A DNA stretch of 64,000 nt from Candidatus Calditenuaceae archaeon (GTDB lineage Archaea; Thermoproteota; Nitrososphaeria_A; Caldarchaeales; Calditenuaceae): NCBI GenBank assembly GCA_025058175.1, contig JANXED010000003.1, positions 31,184 through 95,183 of the forward strand, written 5' to 3'. Below the pieces are notes generated by a model. It did no database searches. It worked only from the letters and a program-made list of their open reading frames with translations, and was not told where the DNA came from. Below, piece after piece: positions 24,977-32,994 of the stretch (within the stretch, counting starts at the first letter, position 1; each line of letters opens with the position of its first letter). Made by a program: the position numbers and the translations under genes.

Positions 24977-25585
24977 ATGGCGTTTCAGTACCCGTTCCCC
25001 GGAGCGACGACGCTCGGAATCAGAGGTAAGGACGCGGTGGTGCTGGCCTCGGAGAAGAGGCTGACCTACGGCTACTTCGTCGTCTCGAAGAACGTCAGGA
25101 AGGTCTTCCAGGTCACCCCAAGGGTAGGAGCGGCTTGCGCGGGGTTAGTCTCGGACATGCAGAACCTCATTAGGGACGTAAAGTTCCTCGTGAATCTGTA
25201 CGTCATCGAGGAGAGGAGGCAGCCCTCCGTCACCGCGATCGCGAAGGTGATGTCGAACCTCCTCTTCGGGAGCAGGTACTTCCCCTACCTGACCGAGGCG
25301 ATCGTCGGCGGCTTCGACGACAAGGGGCCTCACGTGTTGGTCCTCGACGCGATGGGCTCGATGATCGAGGACGACTACGCGGTCGTCGGGTCGGGCGCGG
25401 AGATCGCGGTCGGCGTGCTCGAGGGCGAGTACAAACCCGAGATGGGCTCCCAGGAGATCTACTCGCTCGCGATCAAGGCCCTCAGGGCGTCCATGGCCAG
25501 GGACAGCGGCAGCGGTAACGGCATCGACATCCTCCTCATAGGGAGCAGCGGGATTCTGAAGGACGAGACCGTCCCCGTCAGCTAG
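24977..25585 (+). CDS. psmB: proteasome beta subunit
   Basis: The 202-residue subunit has a short propeptide (MAFQYPFPGA) before the Thr-Thr that would become the N-terminal nucleophile (GATTLGIRGKD). Lys is present in NVRKVFQV, matching the catalytic Lys33. The usual Asp17 position lies in LASEKRLTYG, where Glu/Lys occurs, as in some crenarchaeal beta subunits. Together with alpha subunits it forms the 20S core that degrades proteins fed by PAN/Cdc48. Nearby PAC2-type chaperone supports co-location of proteasome functions. Confidence 0.9.
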   Translation: MAFQYPFPGATTLGIRGKDAVVLASEKRLTYGYFVVSKNVRKVFQVTPRVGAACAGLVSDMQNLIRDVKFLVNLYVIEERRQPSVTAIAKVMSNLLFGSRYFPYLTEAIVGGFDDKGPHVLVLDAMGSMIEDDYAVVGSGAEIAVGVLEGEYKPEMGSQEIYSLAIKALRASMARDSGSGNGIDILLIGSSGILKDETVPVS

Positions 25586-25659
25586 GCACCTTTCAGTCCT
25601 GGTCGGACCCACATGGCTCAGTTCAAACTATATCAGGTGGTATAACGCTGTTATGCGCG

Positions 25660-26388
25660 ATGGCCCTGAACCTCGTGGCCATCAAGGCCCTCCTGAACCT
25701 CTACGCACAGAACGGGTTCTCCAATAGCGTCAGGGTCTCCACCCCCGCTCTCGCTAAGGCCCTGGGGACCTCGCAGCAGTCGGCCTCTAGGATCCTGATA
25801 AGGCTCGAGAAGGAGGGGCTGATCGAGAGGCGGTCCGTGGGCAGGGTGACGTACGTGAGGGTGACGGAACTCGGACTCAACAAGCTATTGGATCTATATA
25901 CGGACCTCAGGGCGGTCATCGAGAGGCCGATGGACTTCGTGCTCGAGGGCAGGGTCTTCACGGGCTTCGGCGAGGGCGCCTACTACGTCTCGTTGCCCGA
26001 GTACAGGCGGCAGTTCAGGGAGAAGCTTGGGTTCGACCCTTACCCGGGAACGCTGAACGTCAGACTGCTCTCGGTCGACTCGATACACAACAGGAGGCTG
26101 CTCAGCAAGATCGCCGACGTCAGGATCGAGGGCTTTAGAAACGGGAACAGGACCTACGGCGGCCTCAAGGCGATCGGCGGGACCTTCAACGACTCCGAGC
26201 TCTGCGCTGTGCTGTTCATCGAGCGGACGCACTACGGCGACGACGTCGTAGAGGTCATCTCGCCGGTCTACCTCAGGGGGAGGTTCGGGCTGAAGGACGG
26301 CGACAAGGTCAGGGTAAGGGTCACGATACCTAAGGAGAAGGTCGAGCGCGAGCAGGTCGGCGGTGAGCTCGTGAGCGTCGGACCCTGA
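25660..26388 (+). CDS. ribK: CTP-dependent riboflavin kinase with N-terminal winged helix
   Basis: The 242-residue archaeal enzyme makes FMN from riboflavin using CTP. Residues 1-85 are a MarR-like winged helix (ALAKALGTSQQSASRILIRLEKEGLIERR). Residues about 95-230 are the RibK barrel with EGRVFTGFGEGAYYVSLPEYRRQF, GFDPYPGTLNVRL, the conserved GGLKAIGGTFND segment and HYGDDVVEVISPVYLRGRFGLKDGD. The fused HTH suggests autoregulation. TATA-like elements (AACTATATC and GGTATAACG) lie 20-35 bp upstream. Confidence 0.93.
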   Translation: MALNLVAIKALLNLYAQNGFSNSVRVSTPALAKALGTSQQSASRILIRLEKEGLIERRSVGRVTYVRVTELGLNKLLDLYTDLRAVIERPMDFVLEGRVFTGFGEGAYYVSLPEYRRQFREKLGFDPYPGTLNVRLLSVDSIHNRRLLSKIADVRIEGFRNGNRTYGGLKAIGGTFNDSELCAVLFIERTHYGDDVVEVISPVYLRGRFGLKDGDKVRVRVTIPKEKVEREQVGGELVSVGP

Positions 26389-26421
26389 GCGGCTTCTCCC
26401 GAGCGGCTTAAATCGAGGGCG

Positions 26422-27198
26422 TTGAGCGAGAAGAACGGAGGTGCTTCGGTTTTGGATCTGGTCGAGGAACACGCGGAGTTCGTGAGGGGGAAGAAGGTCC
26501 TGTTGGACCTCTCTCCCGGGCCTGGGGCCGTGGGCATGATCCTCGCGAACGTCCTCCTGGAGCAGAAGGGCGTCAGGAGGGTGAAGTCCCTCTTCTCCCC
26601 GCACTTCCCGCAGGTCTGTCTGATCGACAGCGAGGGGGTCTCGAGCCTCCCCAAGGTCGAGGTCTACCAGTACGTCGACTCGGTAAACGCGGTCGTCCTC
26701 GTGAGGAACTTCGTCGTCGACTCGACGGAGGCCGGCGAGTCGGTCTCGGAGAGGCTCGTCAGGGATCTGGGGATCATTCCGGAGGACCTGCTCATCGTCG
26801 TCTCGAGCAGCAGGTTCACGGGCACCGGCGACCTCTACGTCGCCTCCACCGACCAGGAACTCCTCAGGAGGGCAGTGGCCCTGGGCGCGAAGATGGCCCC
26901 ATCCATGGACGCGCTCCCAATGGACAGACTCTCTTCGGCGCTCCTCAGGAGGTGCGTGATCTCCGGCGCGAGGGCGATGTTCGTCGTCGCCGACACCGAG
27001 GCGTTCATGCCCGACTTCAGGGCCACTAAGAGGCTTGCTCAGCTGATCTCGACTCTTCTCGGGATCCAGATCGACACCACGAGGCTTGACGAGGAGGTCG
27101 CAAAGCAGCAGAGGTTCATCCAGCAGATGGAGAGGGCCGTGAGGGGGATGCTGGAGCACGGGGAGGAAGAGGAGAGGAGGCCGTCCTACATCGGATGA
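26422..27198 (+). CDS. PAC2-family proteasome assembly chaperone-like protein
   Basis: The 258-residue protein from TTG 26422 matches the PAC2 family (archaeal PbaA/PbaB): LLDLSPGPGAVGMILANVLLEQKGVRRV, SLPKVEVYQYVD, VVLVRNFVVDS, and a C-terminal coiled coil (IDTTRLDEEVAKQQRFIQQMERAVRGML). Family members bind proteasome alpha C-termini or act as scaffolds. Its position two genes after psmB, with ribK between, supports the role. Confidence 0.85.
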   Translation: MSEKNGGASVLDLVEEHAEFVRGKKVLLDLSPGPGAVGMILANVLLEQKGVRRVKSLFSPHFPQVCLIDSEGVSSLPKVEVYQYVDSVNAVVLVRNFVVDSTEAGESVSERLVRDLGIIPEDLLIVVSSSRFTGTGDLYVASTDQELLRRAVALGAKMAPSMDALPMDRLSSALLRRCVISGARAMFVVADTEAFMPDFRATKRLAQLISTLLGIQIDTTRLDEEVAKQQRFIQQMERAVRGMLEHGEEEERRPSYIG

Positions 27199-27199
27199 C

Positions 27200-29332
27200 T
27201 CAGTCCACGATCTCGTAGATGTAAACGTAGGCGTAGGTGTTGGGGCTATACGGCGGACTTGATGAGTAGACCAGTCTGAACCCTTCTATCTGGGGCGGAC
27301 TGTACGTGTAGTAGGTCTGCGCCCCGAGCCTCACTGGCTTATAGGGTATCATCAGCCCTAGCGTCGTCTCCCTCCAGAACTTCTCGGTAGCTGTGGTCGG
27401 GGATCCCTCAGGGCCTAAAAGGCTCGCCTCATCTATCCTCTGATAACCGATGTTCTCCGCCTCTTGATTCGCTATCTTCAGCATCCAATACCATTTGCTT
27501 TCGTCTCCGTAAAATAAGAGCTGGCCTCCCTGCTGGCCTCCGACAAAGGGTGCGAAGGTCACGAAGATCAGTACGTGTGTCGCACCAAGCTCCTTGAAGA
27601 TCCTCTTGCTCGCGTTCGGAGGCGAGAGGAAGGCGTAGGCTGTCTTCGCGATCCTGATGCTGTCGATGGTCGTGTTGTCGATGATGCTGGTCCTGTTGCC
27701 GAGCCTCGAGATCCAGTTGCCATAGTCCCACCAGGACGCCACGACCGCGTCCTGAGGTAGGTTGTTCCTCATCCACTCGAGGGCCCTCGGCCAATCGTGG
27801 AGGGGTTGCTTGACGGGCAGGCTGCTGGCCAGCACGGTCGGCGGGACGTCGGCGTAGTCGATGCTGGAGTACTGGGAGAGTCCCCCGGCTTTGGCGGGGA
27901 CGTAGTACAGCGTCAGCGCTAGCAGGACGGCCAGCGGGACAGCGATCGCAACCCTGCTATCGAACGGCGCCCTTCTCCTGGCCCTCGGGGCGGGAGCCGC
28001 TAGGGCCTTGAAGGTCGACTCGAGGACGTGGGAGGTCGTCGTCCCGGCGAGAACGGCCACGACCGGCGAGGTCGGGAGGGCGAGCCTCACCATCGAGGAG
28101 GCGAAGTAAAAGGCCAGGACCGCGTAGACCGTCAGGAAGACCGACTCGTTGGTCCCCCTCTTCACCAGGAGGTAGAGCGCGAAGGGCGCGAGGAGGAGCG
28201 TCGGGCCGAAGTCGAGGAAGAGCGAGCCCCAAGTAGCGAGCTGGTTCTCGGCCACCGACTGCACGATCGGGAGGGTGCCCCTCAGCTGCGGGAGCAACAC
28301 TGAGAAGAACTTCAGGCCGGGTATGTCGAGGGCTCCGAGCGCGAGGGATGCCAATCCCACTACCCCGATGGCCAGCACGATGCCCCTCGTCACGAGGAGG
28401 GACCTCACTTCGTCGAGGCGCTCCTTCGCCAGCCACGCGGCCACCAGATATGGTATGACCAGCCAGCCCGCAGCCATGCTGATCTCGGTGAGGTAGCCTA
28501 CGCCGAGCTTGGGGACGTTGACGGCTATCGAGGCGTAGGTCGCGAAGGTCGCGAGATAGGCCACTAGGATCCTCCTGTCCATCCTGCCCAACAGTGCAAG
28601 CACAGCCGTGTAGAGCGGTATCAGCGCGATCACTAGCCTGTGAGCTCCCCAGGTGGCCGTGACGTACCCGATCAGTAGCCCCGCGATGAGGCCGAAGAAC
28701 AAGGAGCCCCTCAGTGTCCTCTTCTCGTTGATGGCTATCAGGTAGAAGATGAAGGCCGCGTGCATCAGCGGTATCGAGAGGGCCTCGTCGTCGAACCAGC
28801 CGTAGTGGGTCCTCGAGATGTGGGCCGCGCTGAGCGCTAGGAGGAGCGCGGAGGCGAGGGCAGCGCCCCTCCCGACGACGTACCTCGCGAAGAAGTAAAC
28901 GGCTACGACGGTGACCATGCCGTAGAAGACTGGGAGCGCTGCTGCGAGCGCGACGGGGTCGACCGATACGCCCATCGACGAGAGGGTCAGGTAGACGAAG
29001 GCCATGGTGAAGGCCACTCCGGGGTAGAAGGTGGTCCCCACGTTGAGGCCAGTCGGGTGCCACGAGAGCGTGTCGACCATCCCCCTGAACTCCCAGAACC
29101 CGGCCCAGCCCCTCTCGATGATCATCCTCGCGACCGTGTAGTGCCACCAGGGGTCGAACTCGCTGAGGACCGGGCCCCACCTCGCGGGGAGGGACCTCAC
29201 CATGAAGGCCGCCGAGACGGCGAGCAGCAGTATAGCGGCCTCGAGCGGGGTCAGCCTCCCGCCAAGCCTCCTGTCGAGCCACCTCAGGGGATCGGAGAGC
29301 CTCTCCAGCAGCCTACCCGCTCCGCTCCGCAT
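27200..29332 (-). CDS. aglB: oligosaccharyltransferase AglB (STT3)
   Basis: The 710-residue enzyme transfers lipid-linked glycans to Asn in N-x-S/T sequons of surface proteins. The N-terminal DxD-like motif is in LSEFDPWWHYTVA, the second metal site in YGWFDDEALSIPL, and about 11-13 membrane helices follow. A C-terminal external domain holds the hallmark WWDYGNWI near residue 533 and then the IDNTTIDSIRIAKTAY region corresponding to the DK/MI motif. It is a single gene; no other agl genes are adjacent. Confidence 0.93.
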   Translation of the reverse strand: MRSGAGRLLERLSDPLRWLDRRLGGRLTPLEAAILLLAVSAAFMVRSLPARWGPVLSEFDPWWHYTVARMIIERGWAGFWEFRGMVDTLSWHPTGLNVGTTFYPGVAFTMAFVYLTLSSMGVSVDPVALAAALPVFYGMVTVVAVYFFARYVVGRGAALASALLLALSAAHISRTHYGWFDDEALSIPLMHAAFIFYLIAINEKRTLRGSLFFGLIAGLLIGYVTATWGAHRLVIALIPLYTAVLALLGRMDRRILVAYLATFATYASIAVNVPKLGVGYLTEISMAAGWLVIPYLVAAWLAKERLDEVRSLLVTRGIVLAIGVVGLASLALGALDIPGLKFFSVLLPQLRGTLPIVQSVAENQLATWGSLFLDFGPTLLLAPFALYLLVKRGTNESVFLTVYAVLAFYFASSMVRLALPTSPVVAVLAGTTTSHVLESTFKALAAPAPRARRRAPFDSRVAIAVPLAVLLALTLYYVPAKAGGLSQYSSIDYADVPPTVLASSLPVKQPLHDWPRALEWMRNNLPQDAVVASWWDYGNWISRLGNRTSIIDNTTIDSIRIAKTAYAFLSPPNASKRIFKELGATHVLIFVTFAPFVGGQQGGQLLFYGDESKWYWMLKIANQEAENIGYQRIDEASLLGPEGSPTTATEKFWRETTLGLMIPYKPVRLGAQTYYTYSPPQIEGFRLVYSSSPPYSPNTYAYVYIYEIVD

Positions 29333-29381
29333 CCCCGGTTACCGCGATGACTCACCTAATAATCTAACCCCAAAGCTGCGA

Positions 29382-29675
29382 TCACTTAGCCAGCCCGAAG
29401 GCCATTCCGATCAGGAGCCCGACGAAGAACATTGGGTAGCTCAGAAGGGGTCCGAGCAGGCTCCTCACCGAATCCATTATCGGCCTCAAGGACTCGAGGA
29501 GAGACTGGAGGGGCAGCACGTCAGCGAGGGCGAGGCCGAGCAGCACCGTGACGGCGATGACCAAGGTCACTAACACAAGTCCCCTCAGGGCCTGTGCCAA
29601 CCCGTACCCAATCAACATCCCGACCATCAAAGTGATGCCGTGGACGACGTACTGCTGCGTCGAGGGGTCCAGCAA
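29382..29675 (-). CDS. small multi-pass membrane protein, unknown
   Basis: The 97-residue product from TTG 29675 has three hydrophobic segments: VVHGITLMVGMLIGYGLAQAL, LVLVTLVIAVTVLLGLALAD and YPMFFVGLLIGMAFGLA. A central amphipathic stretch (LLESLRPIMDSVRSLL) lies between. A TATA-like TTATAA on the minus strand about 35 bp upstream supports the start. It lies between argF and aglB on their strand. The topology recalls archaeal FUN14-like or small-channel proteins, but no family is certain. Confidence 0.6.
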   Translation of the reverse strand: MLDPSTQQYVVHGITLMVGMLIGYGLAQALRGLVLVTLVIAVTVLLGLALADVLPLQSLLESLRPIMDSVRSLLGPLLSYPMFFVGLLIGMAFGLAK

Positions 29676-29736
29676 CGCAGCCCTTATGTTACAACATCAA
29701 CTAACGGTTATAAGCTTTCTCCGTCACCTCTGAAAC

Positions 29737-30660
29737 TCATTTCCACCTGCCGTAGATTAGGTACAGGAGCGCAGCCTCCGTGTGCATCCTGTTCTCGGCT
29801 TGGTCGATCATCACGGAGCTCGGACCGTCGGCCACCTCGGCCTCAACCTCCTCGCCCCTCTTCACAGGCATGCAGTGCATGAACTTGGCTCCGGGTTTGG
29901 CCTTGGACATCAGCTCCCTCGTGACCCTGTAGCGAGGCAGGAAGGCCTTCAGCCTCCGCTCCCTCTCTGCCTCGAAACCCATCGAGACGAAGACGTCGGT
30001 GTAGACGAAGTCCGCGTCCCTCACGGCCTCGACCGGGTCCTCGGTGAATGTGAGCTCCGCGCCAGAGGCCCTTGCGGACTCGAGGGCCTTCCTCCTCTCC
30101 TCTTCAGGGACCCAGTAGCCCTCAGGTGAGGCGATCGCGAAGTCGACGCCGGTCAGGGCGCAGGCCTGCATCAGGGAGGTGGCGACGTTGTTCCCGTCCC
30201 CGACGAAGGCCACCTTGACCCCCTTGAAGGTCTTCTTCAGCTCGAAGACCGTCATCAAGTCGGCTAGGGCCTGGCAGGGGTGGTGCTTGTCCGAAAGGGC
30301 GTTGATCACCGGGACCCTTGAGTTCGCGGCCAGCTCCTCCAGCGTCGAGTGGCTGTAGACCCTGCAGACGAGTCCGTCGACGTACCTCGAGAGGACCCTC
30401 CCCACGTCGCTGACCGGTTCGCCCCTAGCGAGCTGCAGCTCCGCGGACGAGATGTAGTCGAACCTCCCACCGAGCCTGCTGATCGCGGAGGTGAAAGAGA
30501 CCCGCGTCCTTGTCGAGGGCTTCTCGAAGATCAGCGCGATCGTCTTCCCCTTCAGCCCCGAGCTCGGGTAACCTTCCGTCTTGAATCGCACAGCGGTCCT
30601 GACGGCCTCGACGAACTCGTCCCTCGAGAGGTCCAGGACCTCGAGGAAGTGCCCCCTCAT
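29737..30660 (-). CDS. argF: ornithine carbamoyltransferase
   Basis: The 307-residue enzyme makes citrulline from ornithine and carbamoyl phosphate. The carbamoyl-phosphate loop FEKPSTRTRVSF, the HPCQALADLMT motif, FVGDGNNVATSLM, and the ornithine loop (FMHCMPVKRGEEV) are all present. ATG 30660 is used because a minus-strand TATA-like CTATTATCC lies about 30 bp upstream and the preceding open frame contains the promoter. The gene is divergent from the first gene of the accessory island. Confidence 0.95.
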   Translation of the reverse strand: MRGHFLEVLDLSRDEFVEAVRTAVRFKTEGYPSSGLKGKTIALIFEKPSTRTRVSFTSAISRLGGRFDYISSAELQLARGEPVSDVGRVLSRYVDGLVCRVYSHSTLEELAANSRVPVINALSDKHHPCQALADLMTVFELKKTFKGVKVAFVGDGNNVATSLMQACALTGVDFAIASPEGYWVPEEERRKALESARASGAELTFTEDPVEAVRDADFVYTDVFVSMGFEAERERRLKAFLPRYRVTRELMSKAKPGAKFMHCMPVKRGEEVEAEVADGPSSVMIDQAENRMHTEAALLYLIYGRWK

Positions 30661-30783
30661 CTCGGCACTGGATTCCGATTGTGGGATAATAGCGTATTCC
30701 GGTTCAAGCTCCGCGCGCACTTCCACCTTCGCACCGGTCCTGCTCTCTCCGCTTAAATCGGATGGGCCCGCGGACTCACCGGG

Positions 30784-30972
30784 TTGGCGGTCCAGCTCAG
30801 GACCAAGAGCGGCCTGAGGCCCCTGACAGTGAGGCTGCCTGAGGCGTACCTCGACGCGCTGGAGGAGCTGGTCGACTCGGGGGTCTACGCTAGCGTCGCC
30901 GAGGCAGTCCGGATGGCGATCAGGGACCTGATCTCGAGGGAAGGGTTCCTGATCAGGGCGGAGCGGAGATGA
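30784..30972 (+). CDS. ribbon-helix-helix DNA-binding protein, 62 aa
   Basis: The TTG at 30784 lies about 25 bp after a TATA-like GCTTAAATC. The sequence RPLTVRLPEAYLDALEELV then YASVAEAVRMAIRDLI is a beta-strand plus two helices of the MetJ/Arc/CopG type. Such dimers bind operators as repressors. Its stop overlaps the start of the next gene by 4 bp, so both are translated together. It marks the left edge of the accessory island next to argF. Confidence 0.75.
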   Translation: MAVQLRTKSGLRPLTVRLPEAYLDALEELVDSGVYASVAEAVRMAIRDLISREGFLIRAERR

Positions 30973-31391
30973 GCCGAGGCCTGATGGTCAAGGAGGTCGA
31001 GGGCGCGCTGCTCGGGCTCGTTGAGAGGCTGAGGGAGGAGGGATTGATCGCGGCCGTTGTGAGGGAGGTCACGCTGCCCATCTACCCGAGGGCCTTCGTC
31101 TTGCTGAGGGAGGTGCGCCTCGAGAGGACAACCGTCGGCGGGAGCGGGATCGGCGCCGACCAGGAGTACGAGGTCGTCGTGGAGAGCTCGAGGCCGGACG
31201 CAGTGCTTCAGGCATCGGAGGCGGTCAGCGCTGCAGTCAGGTTCGCAGAGCTGGTCCTCTCCGAGGGCCCGAGGGAAGTCGGCGGCCGGCCTCTGGAGCT
31301 CTTCCCCTACGAGCTGAGGGTCCTCGACGTCCTCGAGTCGGGGAGGAAATCGACGGTCGTCTCTGTCCGCGTGAGGGCTCGCGTCGGTTGA
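30969..31391 (+). CDS. unknown 140-aa island protein, tail-terminator-like pattern
   Basis: Start ATG 30969 overlaps the RHH gene by 4 bp. The pattern is N-terminal helix (VEGALLGLVERLREEGLIAAVV), strands around LPIYPRAFVLLREVRL, a Gly-rich loop (TTVGGSGIGADQEYEVVVESS), a long helix (ASEAVSAAVRFAELVL) and terminal strands ending VVSVRVRARV. This order resembles tail-terminator/completion proteins of head-tail viruses, which is suggestive beside TerL but is not a firm identification. The last 155 bp overlap the convergent membrane-protein gene. Confidence 0.4.
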   Translation: MSRGLMVKEVEGALLGLVERLREEGLIAAVVREVTLPIYPRAFVLLREVRLERTTVGGSGIGADQEYEVVVESSRPDAVLQASEAVSAAVRFAELVLSEGPREVGGRPLELFPYELRVLDVLESGRKSTVVSVRVRARVG

Positions 31392-31836
31392 GATCCTCCT
31401 CGGGCCTACTCCCAAGCAGCCTCATCAGCGTCAGCGAGAGCGCCATCACCGCGACTCCCAGAGGCAGGAGGATCGGTGCCGCGGTCCTGAAGTCTCTCCT
31501 CGAGGCCACCAGCATCGCGACCCCGATGCCGTAGGCGGTGCCGAGCGCCGCGACCACCCTTCTGAAGACGGTGGACCTCTCGGAGTACGCAAGTCCCGCA
31601 GCAGCCGCGAGGGCGACCGAACCAGCTGCCAAGAGGGCCAGCGACTCGGCGGTCCTCCACCTCACCCTAATCTCGTACTCATCGAAGTGGACCGGGAAGT
31701 CGCCGGGGAGCGGGACGTGGAACTCCCTCACGACCGTCCTCTTTACAAGCTCCGACTCGGGCGAGGAGAGAGCGATCCCCCCTCCGATCAGGGCGAGGGA
31801 GGCGAGCGCGAGCCCGGCCAGCAGCGTGACCCTCAT
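31237..31836 (-). CDS. four-TM island membrane protein
   Basis: The 199-residue product has four hydrophobic segments: residues 3-23, about 65-87, 95-115 and 120-143. An external loop between the first two (FHVPLPGDFPVHFDEYEIRVRW) separates them. The tail after residue 145 is an Arg/Ser/Pro/Gly-rich low-complexity stretch that is exactly the part antisense to the 30969-31391 gene. The true end may therefore be earlier or the stop may have been lost. The gene is the last of a five-gene minus-strand operon and overlaps its upstream neighbour by 4 bp. Confidence 0.5.
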   Translation of the reverse strand: MRVTLLAGLALASLALIGGGIALSSPESELVKRTVVREFHVPLPGDFPVHFDEYEIRVRWRTAESLALLAAGSVALAAAAGLAYSERSTVFRRVVAALGTAYGIGVAMLVASRRDFRTAAPILLPLGVAVMALSLTLMRLLGSRPEEDLNRREPSRGQRRPSISSPTRGRRGPSARRGRAPEAGRRLPSGPRRGPALRT

Positions 31837-32123
31837 CTCCTCAAGCCCCTCCGGGAAGCGAGCATGGCGCTCAGCAGGTCGTTAAGCAGCGTCACGGTAC
31901 CTCCGGTGAGGAGCATCTGGTCTAGGCGGACGTCGTCGAGCTCGAGTCCAAGGTGCGCCGAGGTCAGGCCGACCAGCGCCCCGAGGGCGACCGTCCTGAG
32001 GAACTTCTCCGGCGAGAACTCCTCCCGCCTCCTCGACTTGAGGTAGCCCGCGCCGGCGAAGACAGCTCCGTAGAGCGCGCCAAAGAGGGCCGAGGAGAGG
32101 CTCAGCTGGACCTCATGCTCCAA
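31833..32123 (-). CDS. small membrane protein of the island
   Basis: The 96-residue protein has two clear hydrophobic segments (SSALFGALYGAVFAGAGYL and LRTVALGALVGLTSAHLGL) and a third amphipathic C-terminal one (LLTGGTVTLLNDLLSAMLAS) ending in RRGLRR. Size and topology are compatible with a holin-like or channel protein, but no family is recognised. It overlaps the zinc-ribbon gene upstream by 11 bp and the next membrane gene by 4 bp. Confidence 0.5.
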   Translation of the reverse strand: MEHEVQLSLSSALFGALYGAVFAGAGYLKSRRREEFSPEKFLRTVALGALVGLTSAHLGLELDDVRLDQMLLTGGTVTLLNDLLSAMLASRRGLRR

Positions 32124-32319
32124 CCGCGTACCACCTCTTGGTCCTCGGCGAGAGCCTGACGGAGCTGTTGCAGCAGGGGCACCTCAGCGAGCCTCCTCTG
32201 TCCTCGCAGCACCTCGAGGGTAACGCGACCTCGCAGACCGCGCACCAGGCGTACCCGAGCCCATACCTCACCCTCCTCGACGCGCCCTCGACTGAGGCGC
32301 AAGTGGACCTGCACCTCAC
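32113..32319 (-). CDS. zinc-ribbon mini-protein, 68 aa
   Basis: This frame, rather than the competing 32102-32314 frame, is chosen because it has a Cys pattern suited to zinc: WCAVC, then RCCED, then RCPCCNS. Its ends also overlap its neighbours by 4 and 11 bp as elsewhere in the operon. The C-terminus (VRLSPRTKRWYAVGA) is basic. It may bind nucleic acid or act as an adaptor. Confidence 0.5.
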   Translation of the reverse strand: MRCRSTCASVEGASRRVRYGLGYAWCAVCEVALPSRCCEDRGGSLRCPCCNSSVRLSPRTKRWYAVGA

Positions 32320-32552
32320 CTCTTACCCGACCTCCTCCCGGCCCTCCTGACCATCTCGCTCAGCGAGAGGGCGCCGCCGAAGCTCCCGACCAGCGTCGCC
32401 TCTATCGCCCTGCCTGCCCAGAGGAGAGCCACGAAGGCCACGGCTAGGAAGATCGCTAGGGCACCGAGCCAGTCCTCGACGCCGAAGCTGACCGTAACGC
32501 CCCTCTGGTTCCTCCTCACCGTCAGCCTCGCCTCCCTCCTCACCTCACTCAC
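32316..32552 (-). CDS. small membrane protein of the island, 78 aa
   Basis: The N-terminal half is basic and strand-like (REARLTVRRNQRGVTVSFG). A hydrophobic region follows (DWLGALAIFLAVAFVALLWAG, then ATLVGSFGGAL), and the C-terminus is basic (RRAGRRSGKR). It overlaps the gene before it by 8 bp and the zinc-ribbon gene by 4 bp. Function unknown. Confidence 0.5.
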   Translation of the reverse strand: MSEVRREARLTVRRNQRGVTVSFGVEDWLGALAIFLAVAFVALLWAGRAIEATLVGSFGGALSLSEMVRRAGRRSGKR

Positions 32553-32871
32553 CCGTCAGGAGCACCGTGCCCCTCGCCCTGATGTCCTCCCCGAGGGCCG
32601 CGAGCTCCTCCCTCACCGCCCTCAATAGTGAAGCGGCCTCCTCCTTCCTCGTCGACCTCCACGCCAGAAAGAGGAGCGCGGCGACGGTGCTGGAGAGCTT
32701 CCTGATCCTCAGCGGTGGGTCCGCGAGCGGGACCTGGTGCCCGTGGGACTCGAGGGTCGCGTCGATCAGGGCCTCCGCCTCCTCGAGGAAGACCGCCAGC
32801 AGCTGGTCGAGGGACGAGTCGTCCTCCTGCAGTCCTACCTTGACCCTTACCTCCCGTATTGAGCCGTACAT
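32545..32871 (-). CDS. head-tail connector-like helical protein
   Basis: The 108-residue product has helices LDQLLAVFLEEAEALIDATLES and LRIRKLSSTVAALLFLAWRS with a PLADPP turn between. This resembles the layout of phage adaptor/connector proteins (HK97 gp6 or Mu gp36, DUF1320 type), where an AEALID-like helix is followed by a Pro-rich turn and a helix. Identification is by pattern only. It is the first gene of the leftward operon and faces the TerL operon across a 120-bp divergent promoter region. Confidence 0.45.
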   Translation of the reverse strand: MYGSIREVRVKVGLQEDDSSLDQLLAVFLEEAEALIDATLESHGHQVPLADPPLRIRKLSSTVAALLFLAWRSTRKEEAASLLRAVREELAALGEDIRARGTVLLTGE

Positions 32872-32920
32872 CGGTCTTCGAGTGATCGAGCCTCGGATTA
32901 GCCCTCGCTATGTTGAAAGA

Positions 32921-32935
32921 CTGTTTTCAAAACAG
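32921..32935. promoter_or_regulatory. perfect palindrome CTGTTTTCAAAACAG in the divergent island promoter
   Basis: CTGTTTT-C-AAAACAG has two 7-bp arms around one base. It lies in the A/T-rich 32872-32994 gap between the two divergent island operons, the only A/T-rich patch of that kind nearby. Position and symmetry suggest an operator for a dimeric repressor controlling both arms. Confidence 0.55.
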
Positions 32936-32994
32936 AACTTCGCCAAAATTCAAAAAACCGGTAACCAGTAAGCCAGGCCATGTTCTGAATTGAC

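Noticed and set aside
32102..32314. Alternative 70-aa frame over the zinc-ribbon gene
   Set aside because: Lacks the Cys motif; the 32113-32319 frame fits the 4-11 bp overlaps of the operon better.
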